Assembly: GCA_034437615.1 (NCBI GenBank)
Contig: DAOTTW010000134.1
Location: 1-5,927, forward strand
Direction: 5' to 3'
DNA length: 5,927 nucleotides
Source: DAOTTW01 sp034437615
GTDB lineage: Bacteria; Chloroflexota; Anaerolineae; Aggregatilineales; Phototrophicaceae
A program made the translations under genes and the position numbers. How positions within the stretch are numbered: position 1 is the first letter of the stretch; each line of letters opens with the position of its first letter. The notes under the pieces were generated by a model. The model was given only the letters and a program-made list of their open reading frames with translations, searched no databases and was not told the origin of the DNA. Positions 5,515 through 5,927 of the stretch are shown one piece after another.

Positions 5515-5927
5515 ATGAATAGCCACACCATCGACTTTGAACAACTCGACCAGACCGCCATCAACCTGTATGAGTTCATGTATCGCTATGACGACGAAGG
5601 GCCTTTTGAATTCATCAACGGCGAGGTTATCCCTGTGAGTCCACAAATCCCCAAAAGCGCAAAGGTCGGCTTCAACCTCGCACGTCGTCTAGCGGATTAC
5701 GCTGACTATCACAAGCTAGGGACGGTTTTTGTTGAAGCGCCTTTCGTGCTGACGCCGGATAACCCCAAGTGGGTGCTCGGTTCGCGTGTGCCGGATGTGA
5801 TGTTTTACGCACAGGCAAAATTAGATGCTTTAGCCGCCCAAAATCCGCAATGGGATGACTATCCGCTGGTGGGGCCGCCCGATTTAGCCGTTGAGGTGCT
5901 CTCGAAGAATGATAAGCCTGCCGACCT
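5515..5927 (+). CDS. Uma2/DUF820-family putative PD-(D/E)XK nuclease (C-terminus beyond window)
   Basis: The open frame from ATG 5515 runs off the right edge after 137 complete codons. FEFINGEVIPVSP (31-43) matches the FELxxGxxxxMSP start of the Uma2/DUF820 fold (PF05685). SRVPDVMFY (90-98) supplies the putative active-site Asp94, and PPDLAVEVLSKND (121-133) supplies Glu127 and Val128 of the E-x-K-type strand; the downstream Lys would lie past the window. The fold is that of restriction-type endonucleases, and the family is strongly expanded in Cyanobacteria and Chloroflexota, but its biological role is unproven. AGAGG (5501-5505) lies 9 nt upstream of the ATG as ribosome-binding site. The intergenic gap contains GAGGCAAG twice (5483-5490, overlapping the upstream stop codon, and 5502-5509). 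What is visible appears intact. Confidence 0.88.
   Translation, partial: MNSHTIDFEQLDQTAINLYEFMYRYDDEGPFEFINGEVIPVSPQIPKSAKVGFNLARRLADYADYHKLGTVFVEAPFVLTPDNPKWVLGSRVPDVMFYAQAKLDALAAQNPQWDDYPLVGPPDLAVEVLSKNDKPAD

Overview
The window looks like chromosomal DNA of a Chloroflexota bacterium, probably of the Anaerolineae type. This is inferred from gene content only: a eukaryotic-like Ser/Thr kinase homologue, an F420-type (deazaflavin) oxidoreductase, a conservon-type small GTPase, a YfhO-like membrane protein and a Uma2/DUF820 protein occur together, on moderately GC-rich DNA. No rRNA or other marker gene is present to prove it.

Layout. (1) 1-1823, minus strand: a two-gene unit in which a kinase-fold protein (924-1823) is followed after 3 nt by a large polytopic membrane protein that runs off the left edge (920-1). 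(2) 1824-1920: a short divergent control region. (3) 1921-2967, plus strand: a YihY/BrkB-family inner-membrane protein. It meets, tail to tail with 2 nt between stop codons, (4) a small Ras-like GTPase on the minus strand (2970-3518). (5) 3519-3669: a second divergent intergenic region with a 9-bp direct repeat and a candidate extended -10. (6) 3670-4377, plus strand: a deazaflavin-dependent nitroreductase-family protein with a C-terminal membrane segment. (7) 4363-4545: a 40-bp tandem duplication that includes the end of that gene, then a compact palindrome and the leader of the next gene. (8) 4546-5484, plus strand: a membrane-anchored SGNH/GDSL hydrolase, followed at 5515 by a Uma2-family gene cut by the right edge.

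The genes do not form one recognised pathway. The common theme is the cell envelope (YfhO-like, YihY, tail-anchored oxidoreductase, anchored SGNH hydrolase) mixed with signalling folds (kinase fold, GTPase). The strongest oddity is that the kinase-fold protein has lost the residues needed for phosphotransfer: the beta-3 lysine is Arg, the HRD aspartate is Gln and the Gly-rich loop is eroded, while its C-lobe is well kept. It is therefore predicted to be a pseudokinase, probably co-expressed with the membrane protein. The GTPase keeps its P-loop and TKxD motif but has a non-canonical switch II. No CRISPR array, tRNA, IS element or phage gene was seen. I found no convincing evidence of a complete new multi-gene system; the pseudokinase/membrane-protein pair is the best lead.
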